Assembly (NCBI GenBank): GCA_034670405.1
Contig: JAXDDX010000011.1
Span: 4,575,501-4,639,500 of the forward strand
Length of the DNA: 64,000 nt
Reading direction: 5' to 3'
From: Hoplostethus atlanticus
Taxonomy: Eukaryota; Chordata; Actinopteri; Trachichthyiformes; Trachichthyidae
Each line of letters starts with the position of its first letter. Positions within the stretch are counted from its first letter, which is position 1. A program made the position numbers and the translations under genes. The notes below the pieces were generated by a model. The model did no database searches and was not told the DNA's origin. It worked only from the letters and a program-made list of their open reading frames with translations. Of the stretch, positions 35,169-64,000 are shown piece after piece.

Positions 35169-35637
35169 CTCTGTAAAACTACTACGGCTAAAGCCAGGGC
35201 GGGGTGGGGTGCCAGGGGGAAAGAGTCCGGTCCAGAACAGCTTCTGGAGGGGGGGAAGTCCTGAGCCTCATTCGTTATTTTAGATTAAAAAGTTATGTAC
35301 GTGTGAGTGTCTACATGTATGAGGACGTGTAAACATCAAAATGTGAGTCGTGACGCGCGTGAGAGACTTTCCTAGGTTGTCGGAGCAAGTCGCGTCGTGT
35401 GAGTTGGTATGAACATGATCAGGTTCATATTGTATGGGGCGTTTTTGTAATCTGTGTGTGTGTATGTGTGTATACTTGCGTTTCCTTTTTTTTTGTTTGT
35501 TTGTTTTGAAGTCTCTCCACTTTTGCAAATGTACATTCATCCATCGTGGGGGGCGGGGGGGGCGGGCAAGTATGACGCTGGGCCACACACCAAACTGATC
35601 CTGAGGCGTTGCCAATGGTCCGCTAAAGACTCACGCC

Positions 35638-64000
<28,363 letters not shown>

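Larger units (their letters stand above)
32048..35637 (-). other. lpgat1: LPGAT1 3' flank and probable long 3' UTR
   Basis: Downstream of the LPGAT1 stop. Minus-strand AATAAA candidates include about 34107-34112 and one near 33036. It contains a gaccgaagaggg tandem (near 32351-32379), copy B of the 55-bp repeat, and GA, TG and CA microsatellites. No coding sequence recognised. Vertebrate LPGAT1 3' UTRs are long, so much of 34000-35637 may be transcribed. Confidence 0.4.

Overview
This window is vertebrate nuclear DNA, almost certainly from a teleost fish. It holds intron-split genes with GT/AG junctions, long introns, abundant microsatellites, and tRNA-derived SINE, Tc1-like and MITE sequences of types common in ray-finned fish. 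I cannot name the species. Protein similarity was judged by eye from remembered human sequences, without any database search.

Four protein-coding genes lie on the minus strand, in the order they have on human chromosome 1q32.3. From low to high coordinate they are RD3 (coding exons 1091-2863), SLC30A1/ZnT1 (18984-22398), NEK2 (24358-29097) and LPGAT1 (35638 to beyond the right edge). RD3, SLC30A1 and LPGAT1 join in frame at the exon junctions I assigned. NEK2 joins in frame through seven exons; the junction between exon 8 and the last exon is unresolved. LPGAT1 is cut by the window end, so its N-terminus is outside.

Layout: 1-1090 is RD3 downstream sequence. 2864-16560 is a gene-poor stretch upstream of RD3 that holds repeats and one GC-rich block. 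16561-18983 is the probable SLC30A1 3' UTR and flank. 22399-24357 is a compact gap carrying the SLC30A1 promoter and the NEK2 3' end. 29098-35637 holds the NEK2 promoter, a LINE remnant and the LPGAT1 3' side. 35790-63857 is LPGAT1 introns packed with transposon debris and a few possible conserved non-coding blocks.

The genes do not form a pathway. RD3 is a photoreceptor guanylate-cyclase regulator, ZnT1 exports zinc at the plasma membrane, NEK2 is a centrosomal mitotic kinase, and LPGAT1 is an ER lysophospholipid acyltransferase. I found no evidence of a novel multi-gene system. The observations most worth checking are an in-frame alternative terminal exon of NEK2 with its own poly(A) signals (Nek2B-like), an IR rather than MR C-terminal dipeptide in NEK2, a paired-CCAAT plus CHR arrangement upstream of NEK2, a possible alternative first coding exon of LPGAT1 whose phase matches exon 3, a 936-bp element with long terminal inverted repeats, and a 55-bp nearly identical sequence pair of unknown nature.
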